Below are positions 7,652 through 17,704 of a stretch of 64,000 nt of DNA, in pieces. The stretch's first letter is position 1, and the number at the start of each line of letters is the position of its first letter. Position numbers and translations under genes: made by a program. The notes below the pieces were generated by a model, which saw only the letters and a list, made by a program, of their open reading frames with translations, was not told the origin of the DNA and searched no databases. Source of the DNA: Planococcus citri (Eukaryota; Arthropoda; Insecta; Hemiptera; Pseudococcidae); assembly GCF_950023065.1 (NCBI RefSeq), contig NC_088679.1, positions 64,356,001-64,420,000 on the forward strand. Direction: 5' to 3'.

Positions 7652-9871
7652 TTATTGGTTGCTGGAGTGGAGCCTTTTTCTGGTGTTTTTCTTATCTTTT
7701 GTGTACGGTCCACTCTCTGCCTCCATTTTCAAAATTTCTAATGCGTCCGCGAGTTGATGTAACTGTTCTAGGGTGCCTAGGGTAGTACTGACGGGAGGAG
7801 TAGTGGGAGGGGTGTCGAAAACTGAAGCTCGTGCCCCTGAATATCGCATGGTCGATTGTTTTCTGAAAAAATAATTCTTGCGACGTATCGCACGTTGTTC
7901 GTGCGCTATTTTGCAATTATTAATTTTATTTCTCATAAAAGTATCTAGTAAGTAATTAGGTACTTTAGTATATGAATTATAGCGATAGGGGAAAGTTTTG
8001 AACTCATAAATTTTACTATTATTGGCCGATTTTTTCGTACAATTAGGCTCGATATCGATATTTTCAAATGAGGATGGTAGATCTAATTCCCATATTCCTT
8101 CTTGAAGATTTTTTATAGTGAAAAGGTCTTGGTCTGTTTCCCTACTTTGTATCATTTCAAAAATACTTAGTTCGGCTTCCTCAACTGTTGCTATGGTTTC
8201 ATTCCAGTTTTCGATCTGTAAGTTGGTTTTAGCTGAACATAGAGTTGGCTTAAACATCCCTTCTGCGGAAATAAAGCAAATTTCCATGGGATGTTCGGGA
8301 TCAAAATTACAAATTAATTTTCTTTCATGCAAATTGAGCGATATTTTCCAATAATCCATAGAGAGTCTACCCATAATAAATACTTTTTCCGCGGAATCGA
8401 TTATATAAAATGGGATATTTATTTCTCGATTTCCCAACATCAATCGTATTTCTATGCAATGCTTTGCTATCGCGATTGTCTTGCTATCAGCCAAAGTCAA
8501 GGAGATTTGTTGTTTCAATTCTATGTAAGAAAGATCTTTGGGTGCGTAAGTTGTGAGGATATCGATTACTGGTTGAGAAATTATGCTGAGGATTGCCCCA
8601 GTGTCCAATTGTAGGGATATATACTTTGGGCCAACTGCCACTCCTACTATGCACGCTGGGTCTATTGTGTCTGGACGTAAGAGCTGTGCCATGGTAGATT
8701 CCTTAAGATTTTCAGGATCTTGTAAGTGGCGGAAGGGTTTAGGAGGTGAAGCAGGGGGTATTGGGGTTTTTGAACGTTTTTCTCGCCTTCTTCTTCGTTT
8801 GCGAGCACTCCTTGATGTAGTGGGTTCTTCAATTTGTTCCTCAATATTCCCTGCCATTAATGAACTGAGGGTGTTATCCATGGTTAGTTCTGCTGTGGTT
8901 AATGGGTCGAGTTGGATGTTTTGATAAATTTGTGGTGGAGAAGGTGTTTCTGAAGCCAGTGACATGAGTGGTGGAATTTGAGCCGTGATGAGTTCAACTT
9001 CCGGTGTGATCGACTCGGGATTTGAAGTTGATACCATCATGGGTGGTGGGGGTTTATCTCCAAGCTCGATTTCTGGTTCCTTGTCCCCAGGGTGAATATA
9101 GGGTGCTGTCTTTGGTTCAAATAATCGTTTCGTATCTCCTTCTATATTCCTATCTTGATGATCAGTCTTGAACAAGGCAGCTTTTTCAATTCGTTTGAGT
9201 TCAGCTTCGATTAATTTTTCGGTTTCCTTATATTGCGAAATTGATGGAAAAAATCTTCGTAAAATTGGGACGAAATGGAATCTCTGACGTACGGGCAGAA
9301 TTTCTCCATGGGGTCCTATTTTTGGTCTAAGAAACTGTTTTCCACCACGGCTAATAAGCTCAGTTTCTAGAAACTGCATAGATGGGCTCTGTACAAATTT
9401 AATTCTAGGATCAGCTGTAGCGCGGGTAAACATTTCCTTAAAGTCAATGTACCTAGAAATTTTGACTAATGGTTCTGATGATATGCGAGGTTTGAGCAGT
9501 GGGAATAGCAAAATAATACTTTCTGCTTTCTTTTGAAAAAGTAGATCGAGTACGTCAATTAATTGATCTTCAATGATTTTGTACGGTTTTCGAGAATAAT
9601 TAAATTCAATTTGGCAAGCCGAGAGTATTATTTTTGAATTTTGAGGAATATCGAGTTGAGATATCCTGTTATGCAATTCCTCTAGAGTGATCTGGTCTCT
9701 GAGGTGTTCGGGTAAATGTGTCACTAAGACATTCTCGCCTCGCATCATATAATGCGCTAATCCATCGCCTATCCAGACATATTTTGAAAAAATATCCTCA
9801 ATTGGGGCTGATTCTTCACTAGGAGCTGCCCCTGGAGCATCTAGTGTGACTCGTTTCCCGAAAGCGTGGAT
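7652..9871 (-). CDS. ORF2: SGNH-like domain plus retropepsin (in -1 frame to ORF1)
   Basis: The frame opens at 9871 and overlaps the end of ORF1. The first ATG is at 9748 (698 codons), but the SGNH block I (VWIGDGLAHYM) lies just upstream of that ATG, so expression by -1 frameshift from ORF1 is more likely than independent initiation. Numbered from the ATG, residues 39-85 give the SGNH-type strands KIILSACQIEF and SIILLFPLL. Residues 140-165 correspond to the end of that domain. Residues 175-345 are a Pro-rich linker with a strong basic patch near 316-327. The protease follows: catalytic LDTGAILSII at 381-390, a flap region near 435-450, and VFIMGRLSMD at 456-465, the counterpart of the ILG motif. 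The tail to 698 has a Leu-rich helix but no RT or RNase H. Non-autonomous retroelement, endogenous viral relic or domesticated gene are all possible. Confidence 0.75.
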   Translation of the reverse strand: MHAFGKRVTLDAPGAAPSEESAPIEDIFSKYVWIGDGLAHYMMRGENVLVTHLPEHLRDQITLEELHNRISQLDIPQNSKIILSACQIEFNYSRKPYKIIEDQLIDVLDLLFQKKAESIILLFPLLKPRISSEPLVKISRYIDFKEMFTRATADPRIKFVQSPSMQFLETELISRGGKQFLRPKIGPHGEILPVRQRFHFVPILRRFFPSISQYKETEKLIEAELKRIEKAALFKTDHQDRNIEGDTKRLFEPKTAPYIHPGDKEPEIELGDKPPPPMMVSTSNPESITPEVELITAQIPPLMSLASETPSPPQIYQNIQLDPLTTAELTMDNTLSSLMAGNIEEQIEEPTTSRSARKRRRRREKRSKTPIPPASPPKPFRHLQDPENLKESTMAQLLRPDTIDPACIVGVAVGPKYISLQLDTGAILSIISQPVIDILTTYAPKDLSYIELKQQISLTLADSKTIAIAKHCIEIRLMLGNREINIPFYIIDSAEKVFIMGRLSMDYWKISLNLHERKLICNFDPEHPMEICFISAEGMFKPTLCSAKTNLQIENWNETIATVEEAELSIFEMIQSRETDQDLFTIKNLQEGIWELDLPSSFENIDIEPNCTKKSANNSKIYEFKTFPYRYNSYTKVPNYLLDTFMRNKINNCKIAHEQRAIRRKNYFFRKQSTMRYSGARASVFDTPPTTPPVSTTLGTLEQLHQLADALEILKMEAESGPYTKDKKNTRKRLHSSNQ
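9804..9846 (-). promoter_or_regulatory. H-type RNA pseudoknot downstream of slippery site
   Basis: Read on the minus strand, stem 1 pairs CACTAG (9846-9841) with CTAGTG (9822-9817). The loop contains GGGGC (9832-9828), which can pair with GCCCC (9808-9804) beyond stem 1. Connecting loops are 8, 5 and 8 nt. The arrangement starts 6 nt after the slippery heptamer, the usual spacing for -1 frameshift stimulators. Confidence 0.7.
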
Positions 9872-10806
9872 TCATCGTCGTCAGAGTCTTGCATAATTTC
9901 GGTGGTCATTAAATTCAAAGCAGCAGTTGTAGCTTGAGATTCTAATTCCTGAGGTGATTCCTGAATTTGAGCAATTGTTTTCTCGATTGTTTCCTCATCG
10001 ATTAATTGACCAGCCATAGGTTTCGGTGACTCAATTTTTATCTTAATTTCGTCTTTAATCACGGGAATTTCAAAAATTTTGTTTTTGTCAAGTTGAGTTT
10101 CTTGAATTTCCATTTTTTCATCGATTGAATCAGCTTTATTTTCTTTCTTTAAGGGAATTTCCTGCATTTCAATATTTTCACTAGCTGATTCAGTTGAGGG
10201 AATTTGTGAATCCAAATTATTATTGAAAGTCAAAAAGGTTTGGGTTGCTACATTTTTGAACGATTCACCAAATGGTGGAAGTTTTTCCGAATTTTCCACT
10301 TTTTCTGCGCATTTGGCTAATTTTTCCTCAAAAGATAGGGTCTCATTTTTGGCTTTTGAGTCCAAATAGCGACTTATTCTCTCGTCGAGAGTTTCAATGG
10401 GTATATCCGGGTGCAAGATTTCTTGAAAGCTTTGAGATTGATCTTTCACTTCGACATATTTGTCCAAATTTTCATCAAATTTATCAGTTTTTTCGTCATT
10501 AGCATCAAATTTTTCCAATTTATGCGGTTTTTCATCAGAAGGCTTGTCAATTTCTTTCTTATCCAAGTCATATATCGAAAAGGGTTCAGATTCATCAAAC
10601 ATTTTTCCTATTTCTTCCTCAGTTTCTTTTTCCAAAACTGTGTTTTTCATGTGATCTATTTCTGCCTCAGTTTTATTCTCTAAAACTACAACTTTTGCAG
10701 GTCCTAAATTTGGATCATATTGAGGCGATTTTGGGGTCAATATTTCGATCCTAGGTTCAAAAATAGATGTTGGGGGTTCCGATTCAGGTTTTTTAGTCGG
10801 TTCCAT
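9841..10806 (-). CDS. ORF1: acidic disordered protein upstream of the frameshift, 321 aa
   Basis: The open frame extends to about 10851. The first ATG is at 10806 (MEPTKKPESEP), and I choose it. The protein is Glu/Lys/Asp/Pro-rich with little hydrophobic core. It has repeated short acidic-amphipathic segments (DEKTDKFDENLDKY; EEKLAKCAEKVENSEK) and ends in a DSDDDEST run before the stop. There is no zinc knuckle and no recognisable capsid major-homology region, so calling it Gag would rest on position only. It occupies the place of gag relative to a protease reached by -1 frameshifting. It may supply an assembly or scaffold part, but that is inference. Ordinary translation ends at the TAG at 9843-9841. 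A minority of ribosomes would continue as an ORF1-ORF2 fusion. Confidence 0.6.
   Translation of the reverse strand: MEPTKKPESEPPTSIFEPRIEILTPKSPQYDPNLGPAKVVVLENKTEAEIDHMKNTVLEKETEEEIGKMFDESEPFSIYDLDKKEIDKPSDEKPHKLEKFDANDEKTDKFDENLDKYVEVKDQSQSFQEILHPDIPIETLDERISRYLDSKAKNETLSFEEKLAKCAEKVENSEKLPPFGESFKNVATQTFLTFNNNLDSQIPSTESASENIEMQEIPLKKENKADSIDEKMEIQETQLDKNKIFEIPVIKDEIKIKIESPKPMAGQLIDEETIEKTIAQIQESPQELESQATTAALNLMTTEIMQDSDDDESTLSGNESH
9853..9859 (-). promoter_or_regulatory. -1 ribosomal frameshift slippery heptamer GGGAAAC
   Basis: On the minus strand the ORF1 frame reads G GGA AAC, fitting X XXY YYZ exactly. The same heptamer is known at the gag-pro junction of type D retroviruses. It lies four codons before the ORF1 TAG, inside the short window (9871-9841) where both frames are open. 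Slipping back one base enters ORF2 directly. Confidence 0.8.
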
Positions 10807-11140
10807 CGCGAAAAATAATGTTTTGGGTAACGAATTGCTTTCGAAATCCAAAAAAAAAAAACTTGTGCAATATTACCTTAAGTAAGCAGAAGTTCGCTGG
10901 ATTCTCGAACAGATGAGTTGAGTAGGTAGCTGGATGCGTGAAGGAAGAAATCAAATAGGTAGCCGAGTACTTGAAAGAAGAGCTCCGCACACGTTGATAC
11001 TTGTAACACGAATGATTTTTGTGTGTAATGTGGCGGAGCTTTTATTTGTCTAAGGTTCCGGCCAAAATGCATTATGATTTTTGAAAATCTTTCCCACACT
11101 CTAAGATGTGAACAAGATGACATATTTATGGGCTTGGGTA
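10807..11140. other. leader of ORF1 with an 8-bp hairpin
   Basis: AGCTCCGC (10981-10988) is the exact reverse complement of 11033-11040, with a 44-nt loop. A T12 tract on the minus strand precedes the ORF1 frame. No coding evidence beyond short frames. Confidence 0.45.
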
Positions 11141-14100
11141 CAATGTAAATAAATATAGGATACCTATGTAATAATAGTTCCTAGACTAGATTACTCTATA
11201 TGTTCTTATATTAATTATGTACATCTGCATATAATAAATTGATTCTTTCTTAGCATCTCCGAGTATTTTAATTTGGAGAAAAGAAGCTATTGAGGTGATA
11301 AAAATGTCTTTGTATTCTAGAATACTCATGACAGTTTTATCACCATGATAAAAAGGTAAACGAAATCTTATCTTGACGTTTTTATCACCTGTATAAAAGC
11401 GGCAAGATAATAGGTGATAATTTTTCGTTACCTATATGATTGTTTGACAGTTTTATGGCCCTAATCATTTTACTGGACTTAAGGCTAATACCTTTTGGCG
11501 CGAGCCTTTAATATGATTAGCATATTAAAGGTATTTTTACGTGTGATTTTTAAATGGGTTTGTTTAAAAAACATTGAACATATTAGATGACATTTATTGT
11601 TTCTCATTTTCGGATTAGTTTATGTTTATTTATTTTGAGAAAAATACGGTAGCTGAATATTTTATTGGACATTAGTGTCATCCAAAAAGGTGCATTTTTG
11701 TTAATTGGAGGTTGGTTGCTTTTGATTAAATCGTTTTTATAAGCATAAACAAAGCATATACTCGCGTGTATAAAAAGACTGATTTTTAATAGAAATCTAC
11801 AGATCATAAAAATGTCAAAATATTTTTTCAATTATTCAGAACGAAATCTTTGAGTGACAGTTTAATTGTTTTGAAATCTCATAAATTTACTTGTCTACTT
11901 AATACACATATTATGTGCCTAAGCAGTATAGCTTATTTGTGCCTAATATGTATGTTTTTTAAATAGACATAATTATTTATTGATTTCTTATGCTCGGAAT
12001 AATTTTCCCATGGAAGACAAAGATTTTTATAGCTTGGTTCTCACGGACCATCTCTTTGTGCATTGCAAAGGCAAAAAGGTCTTTGGAATGTGGCTATGGA
12101 AAGTGTTTCGAAACGAAAACGAGAGTGTTGGTATATGAAATAACCTGATAGTTTGGAGTTTGACTATTTTTTCGAGAAGAAATCTATGTAACAAAGAACT
12201 TCATAGGGGTAGATTTTGGTTTAGAAAGATTTAGAAAAGAAGGTGAAATTTGGTTTTTTCAGATCTATTGGGGATTTTTAGATTCTTTTCTGGTCCACTG
12301 GGTAATTTTACCAGCAAATACTCCGAGCATAAGTTTCATATTTTTTCATTTACGACACTTAAAACCTCAAAATATTGTCTGGCATTTTTCCAGTACACAG
12401 GAAACGAATTCATGAGACATAGAATTGTGTATAAGGATCCTATGTAGTGTATGAAATACTTTTTGGGATTTTCAAAATGAGAATTTTGAAATATTTGATC
12501 GGAAGTTTTATATGGTTTGTTTTCCCTTCACTGGGCACATCCTAGAATGTGTTTCAGTGAGTAGAAGAAACCATGATTTTTGGAAAATATAATTATACTT
12601 GTGCTGACCTATTTTTCACTCAGCGAATATTACGGCATTTTTACTATAACCTGGTCTCTGTTGCACTCCAGATTGACACTTTTTCTTATTCAAAATAATC
12701 AAACTCATTACGCAGTCTGAAAAATACAGAAAAATGTGTCGTCTGTATGAGCACAGGTAGAGTCCAGATTTCCATATTTTCGAGTATTAAAACTCCTAAA
12801 ATATGTGATAGTCTAGTCATTTTGCAATTCGTAGGTGATGAATTGATTCAACTTTCAATGCCTTTTTATTCACTTAGCAAATTGTTGGTCAATACATTGA
12901 AACCATTTGCCCCCTGAACCCCTGAATTTCTTCAAAGGAATACCAGACAAATTAGTTCATTTTATATTTCCAAAAGACTGAATTGAGAAATTAAATTTTT
13001 CTATTGTTCTAACTATCCTGCATGCGGATCTAGTTATTCGAAACAAAATATTTCAGAATTTTATGGAAAAATGAGGGTTATTTTAGAAATTTTAATTAGG
13101 GAATTTTATCCAAAATTCAGTAAATTTGAATAGTTATGATTTTATAGTCATTCTTTGACCCCTATCCTGTACCTTTGCAAAGGCTTTTTGGCATGTATAG
13201 CTATCGTTACGAGACTATAGAACACCAAAATTCCAGCTGATATATTCTAGTAGACAAAGAATGTCGTATTTTTAGTATCCCAAAACATAATTTTTGTCTA
13301 GTTTATTTTTGCATAAAACGAACTTAGAATTGTTTTTATTTTAGATCAAAACTGTTTGAGACTTTTTAAGTTTCCTATTATTATGTTTTTGAGTATTTTT
13401 AGCTTATTAAATATGATTTATTTTGATTTAGAAACGGATTTTTTAGTTTTCAAAAGGTTATGAATTTTTGTCAAAAATTGGTTTATATTTATTGAATCTG
13501 AATTTTCTGTTAGAAATTTCACGGATGTGCTGGGACATATGAATTTAGCACTTGCATATCTTTGAATTTTGGTAAATTTTATTTTCAGAAAATGGTTTTC
13601 GGAAATACGTTGGGACATATGCAGGAATTTTAGAATTTTGCATATTTCCGAATTTATGGAAAAGGAGTATTTTTTCTGTTTTGAAAGTATAGCAGAGTAT
13701 CTGAAATTCGAAGATACGTGGCATGTATGACTTTTTCCAAAAGAGGTTCAATCCACGTCAGGCGCCAGACTACATGAATAGTCAATTTAGACAGGCCACC
13801 TATCTTGGAAGATCGTATTTAAGATTTTGCATATTTTCAAAAATCAAAAAAAAATCTTGTTAAGAATATTAGAGATTTACATTGGATTTAGGATTGTTTC
13901 GAATCATGTATTTTGAAATACATTGAAACATCTGAGACTTTTGAGACCTTTGCCAGCCTTTGCGCTATGAACAAAGAACCTAACAAAAAGATACATTTTG
14001 AGACTATTTTATGATTTAGAGCATAAAATAGACTATTTTTGTTCATTTTTACAGTTTTCAGACATGTATTTAGTGAGATTTTTAACACGAAATAGTTCGA

Positions 14101-14953
14101 TTAAATCATTTTCAAAGTTATCTTCGGATCTAATTTTGACTATTTTTACATGAATTTTGCTCAAAAGTTGATTTTAGATGGATTTTATTAATTTTTTAGT
14201 TAAAAAGACTGCATAATTTTTGCCCCTTTTCTGACCTTTGCGACCTTTTAGAAGCAAACACTATGATTTTTGAGTGATTTCCGAGTTAAATAATTTGTCT
14301 ATTTTCTGCAGTAAATGGGACATACGATTTTGGTAAAAAGAAATTTGTTATACTCGGAAATTTTTTAGAAGAAGTTGTTAAGAAAATTTTCATGCAATAT
14401 TAGTATGTTAGTAAAAAAAAATCGCGAATTAGTATACTTTAACTCGTCATTATTTTTAATTTTAGAGGCAATTTAGATATCTTTTGAGTCAGATGAATTG
14501 CATACTTTGCCATTTCGTGGTGTTTTTACGAAAAATCATGAATGCAACTATCTCAGTCAAAAGAAGGTTATTTGCAATTTTTCAAAAAAAGAAGTAGAAA
14601 TTTATCTATCTCCTACAGAACTATCATTTGAGTACGGCTCGCTATGTTCTAATATTTGAATTTGTCACCATATTTAGTTTAAAAAAAAATTTGAAAAAAT
14701 TTGAAAATTTTGAAATTAATTATTTTAAATTTATGGATTTTTTACGAGTATTTTAGCGAGTTTACTGAAGGTATTAGATTAATTTTTTCACTTGAATTGT
14801 GCTCTTGAAGAGAGCTTTTTGGAATTCAAGTTTCGGAAAAATTGAAAAAATTGAAAATTTTGAAAATTTTGAAAAAATTTAAAATTTTAAGGGTGGGTTT
14901 TTTAGTAAGTCGGACTGAAAATTTTGCAATTTTCAGGAGAATTACGCGGAAGG
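11141..14953. other. AT-rich stretch, no supported gene
   Basis: Contains related blocks GGTGATAAAAATGTC (from 11296), GACAGTTTTATCACC (11328 on) and GACGTTTTTATCACC (11376 on) in both orientations, and a perfect 11-bp hairpin at 11505-11531. The rest to 14953 is degenerate T/A-rich DNA with repeated TTTGCNNATTTTTGA-like words. A 42-codon ATG frame at 12010-12138 (MEDKDFYSLVLTDHLF...) reads like protein but has no support. If the LTR candidate to the right is real, this would be untranslated element leader. Confidence 0.4.
11505..11531. repeat. perfect 11-bp hairpin, 5-nt loop
   Basis: CCTTTAATATG, loop ATTAG, CATATTAAAGG. Confidence 0.75.
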
Positions 14954-14962
14954 TGGGCGCCA
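14954..14962 (-). other. primer-binding-site-like sequence
   Basis: On the minus strand this reads TGGCGCCCA, the start of many insect LTR-element primer-binding sites complementary to a tRNA 3' end (tRNA-Lys type). It lies 3 nt inside the putative LTR edge. The match fades after nine bases, so this is tentative. Confidence 0.35.
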
Positions 14963-15814
14963 AAATGATATAGTTAATTCTGGCATAACTATATAAGAGA
15001 ATATTATTAGAAATATTACTGAGGGGAGAAGGCTAAATATTACTACGTAAGTAGTTAATATTTCCCTATACCTGGCTAGTCTATGGGTGTCGGAGAGCTC
15101 AGAAATCATGCAGAAATACTATATGCATTTATGATCCGATGTAATAACAATAACACCAATACGATACAACGTGTCTAATTGATTTATTATTATAATTCGA
15201 TCATGTCAGGTGAATCAAGATATAAAAGAATTTACATAATTTTACATCATTAATATGGACACCGGTCCATATTATGCGTCTCGCGCTAATGAATTAAGTT
15301 ATAATACGCTAAAGTATTATTGTAATCGAAGGTGATGAATTAAGCAGGGATGATAATAAACCCTAATTTTACATACTTACGAAGAAAGAGATTACTTCTC
15401 AATACTCGTAAGTATGGGAAAAATTACCTTATTAAATAAATGATGAGGTTACTCACCAAGGTCCACATAATGTCCGCTTCTACTGTCTCTTTCAAGGTGG
15501 CTCACTCATACTAGGCCAGGCGACAGCAATGTATTACACGAGGTACCTATTCTACTAGCAGTAGGAGTGATGCCCGGGAAGATCTACTCCATACCCAATA
15601 ATATCGCGATCGGATAGTTAACTTATTCGAATCACGACTTAATTTCATTTTAACCACTATATGTAGTGGGCAATGCCTGGATAAATAGGGGATAGGTACC
15701 CTTACGGGATACCTTACCTGCCTGTCACATCTACTAAGTTTCATATCTGAGGAAATGCGCGTTACGACGAAGCACCGGCGAGCTCGAGATACCTATGCTA
15801 AGTGATTTTGGTGC

Positions 15815-15845
15815 GATCGCGATGCATTATATACGCATCGCGATC
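15815..15845. repeat. perfect 11-bp GC-rich inverted repeat
   Basis: GATCGCGATGC, 9-nt spacer, GCATCGCGATC. It is followed by two further GATGCGTTGC words. The CpG-rich palindrome stands out in this AT-rich region and could be a protein-binding or structured site. Confidence 0.75.
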
Positions 15846-15924
15846 GATGCGTTGCTCGATGCGTTGCCTACGTCACGACCTTTGCGGAGTTAACACGTTC
15901 CCACCACTTACGTTCACGCTACCT

Positions 15925-15978
15925 AGTTATGCTTCGAATAACTACCTACGTAGTTGTGCTTCTAATAACTACTTACGT
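15925..15978. repeat. 27-bp unit in two tandem copies
   Basis: Units 15925-15951 and 15952-15978 differ at three positions. Each contains AATAACTAC and ends in TACGT, and the junctions form the palindrome CTACGTAG. Confidence 0.75.
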
Positions 15979-16009
15979 AGTTGGGCCATATCTCACCATA
16001 TCAAACACA

Positions 16010-16981
16010 CATTTAAAAATTAAAACCCCTCAGATTCAAAACCAAAAAAATTGAAAATGCAAGCCAAAAAATTGACAAACAAAAACATAAAGCAAAGGTT
16101 CAAAAACAAAAACGGAAACTAAAACCAAAGAACTTACGTAAAAAGAAACATTCAAAAGTCAAAAGCCCTCAGATCCAAAATAAATGAACCTTCAACCCAA
16201 ACCAAAAAACTTCAAAAAAAAAACTGTTGAAAGAAAGCCGAAAACCGAAAATAAAAATCCTTATAAACAAAAACGGACACTAAAAAACAATTTGAAAAAA
16301 AATCACACAACTGAAGATCAAAATATCTCTAAACGAAAACAAAAAAATCATCCTCACAACCTCCAAATCAAAATAAAAAATTCTCCATTGAAAAAAAAGA
16401 TAGATAGAGATACTTAAAGCAATGAAAAAACTGAATTGAAAAAACAAAAACTATACAAATTAATCGAAAACTAAAATAAAAAAAAAACACCGAAAACGAG
16501 AATCTCTAAACATGAAATAGCTACGAGTAAAACCCACAATACGATGCCTTGAAAACAAAAACTACCCTCCTCCCCCTCCCCCCTCACCACCAAATAAAAA
16601 CAGAATTATTTCAGAACGAATCCCAAATAAATCATTTTCACAACCCTAAAATTGAAAAAAATAAAAAAATACAGACAAAATCGATTATGTTGCGAATGAA
16701 TTGAAGAACGAAAGCAAATAAAGAATCATGAACCAAAATTTCAAGGAAAACTGTAAAAATGAAAGTAAAAGCCCAAAAAGGAAAACTTATGGCAACAAAA
16801 GTGAAACAACCTCGAAATGAAAACAAAAAATTCTAAAAATTAAATCAATCACGAAAACGAAGTCGAAAAATTGAAATACAAAAACTAAAAATAAGAAATT
16901 GACAAATTACAAGAAAATCCAAAAATGGATTCTAAAACCAAAAAATGAAATTCTTGAAAAATATAACCTATAAAAACAAAA
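16010..16981. repeat. A-rich low-complexity tract
   Basis: Strong excess of A over T on the plus strand, built from CAAAAAC/GAAAAC-type words and a C-rich patch near 16565. The 77-codon Lys/Asn frame inside (16184-16417) is composition, not a gene. Confidence 0.55.
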
Positions 16982-17410
16982 AAAATGGCCAAAAACTTGA
17001 AAATTTTTTCAATTTTTTAGAAATTGTTAAAAATGATCAAAAAAATTGTGTACTGCGTTCCAAAATATTTCCCCAGTTTCATAAATGACATCTTTCAATA
17101 TTTTGGCATAATTAATGCAAAACATTTGCCAAGAAAAAATTTTCAAAACATAAACTTATCCAAAAAATCAAGAGATTTGCAAAGTTTTATTCGCTCATTA
17201 GAACCCTAAAAGTTATCTCGGATTTTCGCAGAGGTGGCCTAGATCGACTCTGCATCTTGAATACGTCTTTCATTTGAGACTGGTCCATCCTCCCCAAAAT
17301 AGGTTTGCAGCGATAGGAGTGAAAATATAGTTTTTTTCAGAAATTCCTTCTCTTTGAGGGCCCATTCCTCTCCTCCATGGGCGCTTCCAGAGTTCAAATT
17401 TTTTCCAAGT
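16982..17410 (+). repeat. partial copy of dispersed fold-back repeat (see 59821)
   Basis: Aligns by eye with 60084-60435 over its whole length: shared words GCCAAAAACTTG, CAATATTTTGGC, ATTTGCAA, and the GAAATTCCTTCTCTTTGA region. It lacks the left inverted arm seen in the 59821 copy, so it is a half element. Confidence 0.6.
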
Positions 17411-17628
17411 ATGAACTCAAAATTAGGATCTCTGTAGAATTTGGTTAAGATCCGCCGACTTTTTTTGGCAATGCCTTCATCGATTATATTATATTTATCA
17501 AATTCTATTTTTCCCACGACAAAATCCTTGGTGTGACTGCGTAGGTATCTTGAGTCAGTGCATATCCATACACATACTCTACACTCGTACTGAATATCTG
17601 CACAATATATCATCTTATATTTACCCAT
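17239..17628 (-). CDS. doubtful ORF, 129 aa
   Basis: The ATG at 17628 opens a Cys-containing N-terminal half (YECRVCVWICTDSRYLRSH) that looks protein-like. The C-terminal third runs into the dispersed repeat at 16982-17410. It could be a decayed transposon ORF or chance. No family recognised. Confidence 0.2.
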   Translation of the reverse strand: MGKYKMIYCADIQYECRVCVWICTDSRYLRSHTKDFVVGKIEFDKYNIIDEGIAKKSRRILTKFYRDPNFEFILGKNLNSGSAHGGEEWALKEKEFLKKTIFSLLSLQTYFGEDGPVSNERRIQDAESI

Positions 17629-17704
17629 ACTTAATTCTTTTCAATTACACTCCAACAGGCGAACGCGAATCACCCGAGCATCTCCGACCACATTCGACTC
17701 TCCA

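Larger units (their letters stand above)
14966..16003 (-). mobile_element. candidate LTR (about 1.04 kb), single copy
   Basis: The segment starts TGATAT and ends ATATCA, the short inverted TG...CA termini expected of an LTR. On the minus strand its right-hand edge abuts the primer-binding-like TGGCGCCCA, as a 5' LTR would. Its base composition is less AT-rich than both flanks. I found no second copy in the window and no target-site duplication, so a solo LTR, or the 5' LTR of an element that includes ORF1/ORF2, cannot be proved. Inside are a perfect palindrome (15815-15845) and a 27-bp duplication (15925-15978). Confidence 0.3.

Noticed and set aside
9841..10806. Calling ORF1 a true Gag
   Set aside because: No capsid or zinc-knuckle motif is visible. 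Only its position before a frameshift and protease suggests it.
14966..16003. Firm call of a complete LTR retrotransposon from 16.0 kb leftward
   Set aside because: No second LTR, no RT or integrase, and only a 9-base primer-site match, so it is kept as a low-confidence candidate.
16184..16417. Lys/Asn-rich 77-codon frame
   Set aside because: Product of the A-rich low-complexity tract.
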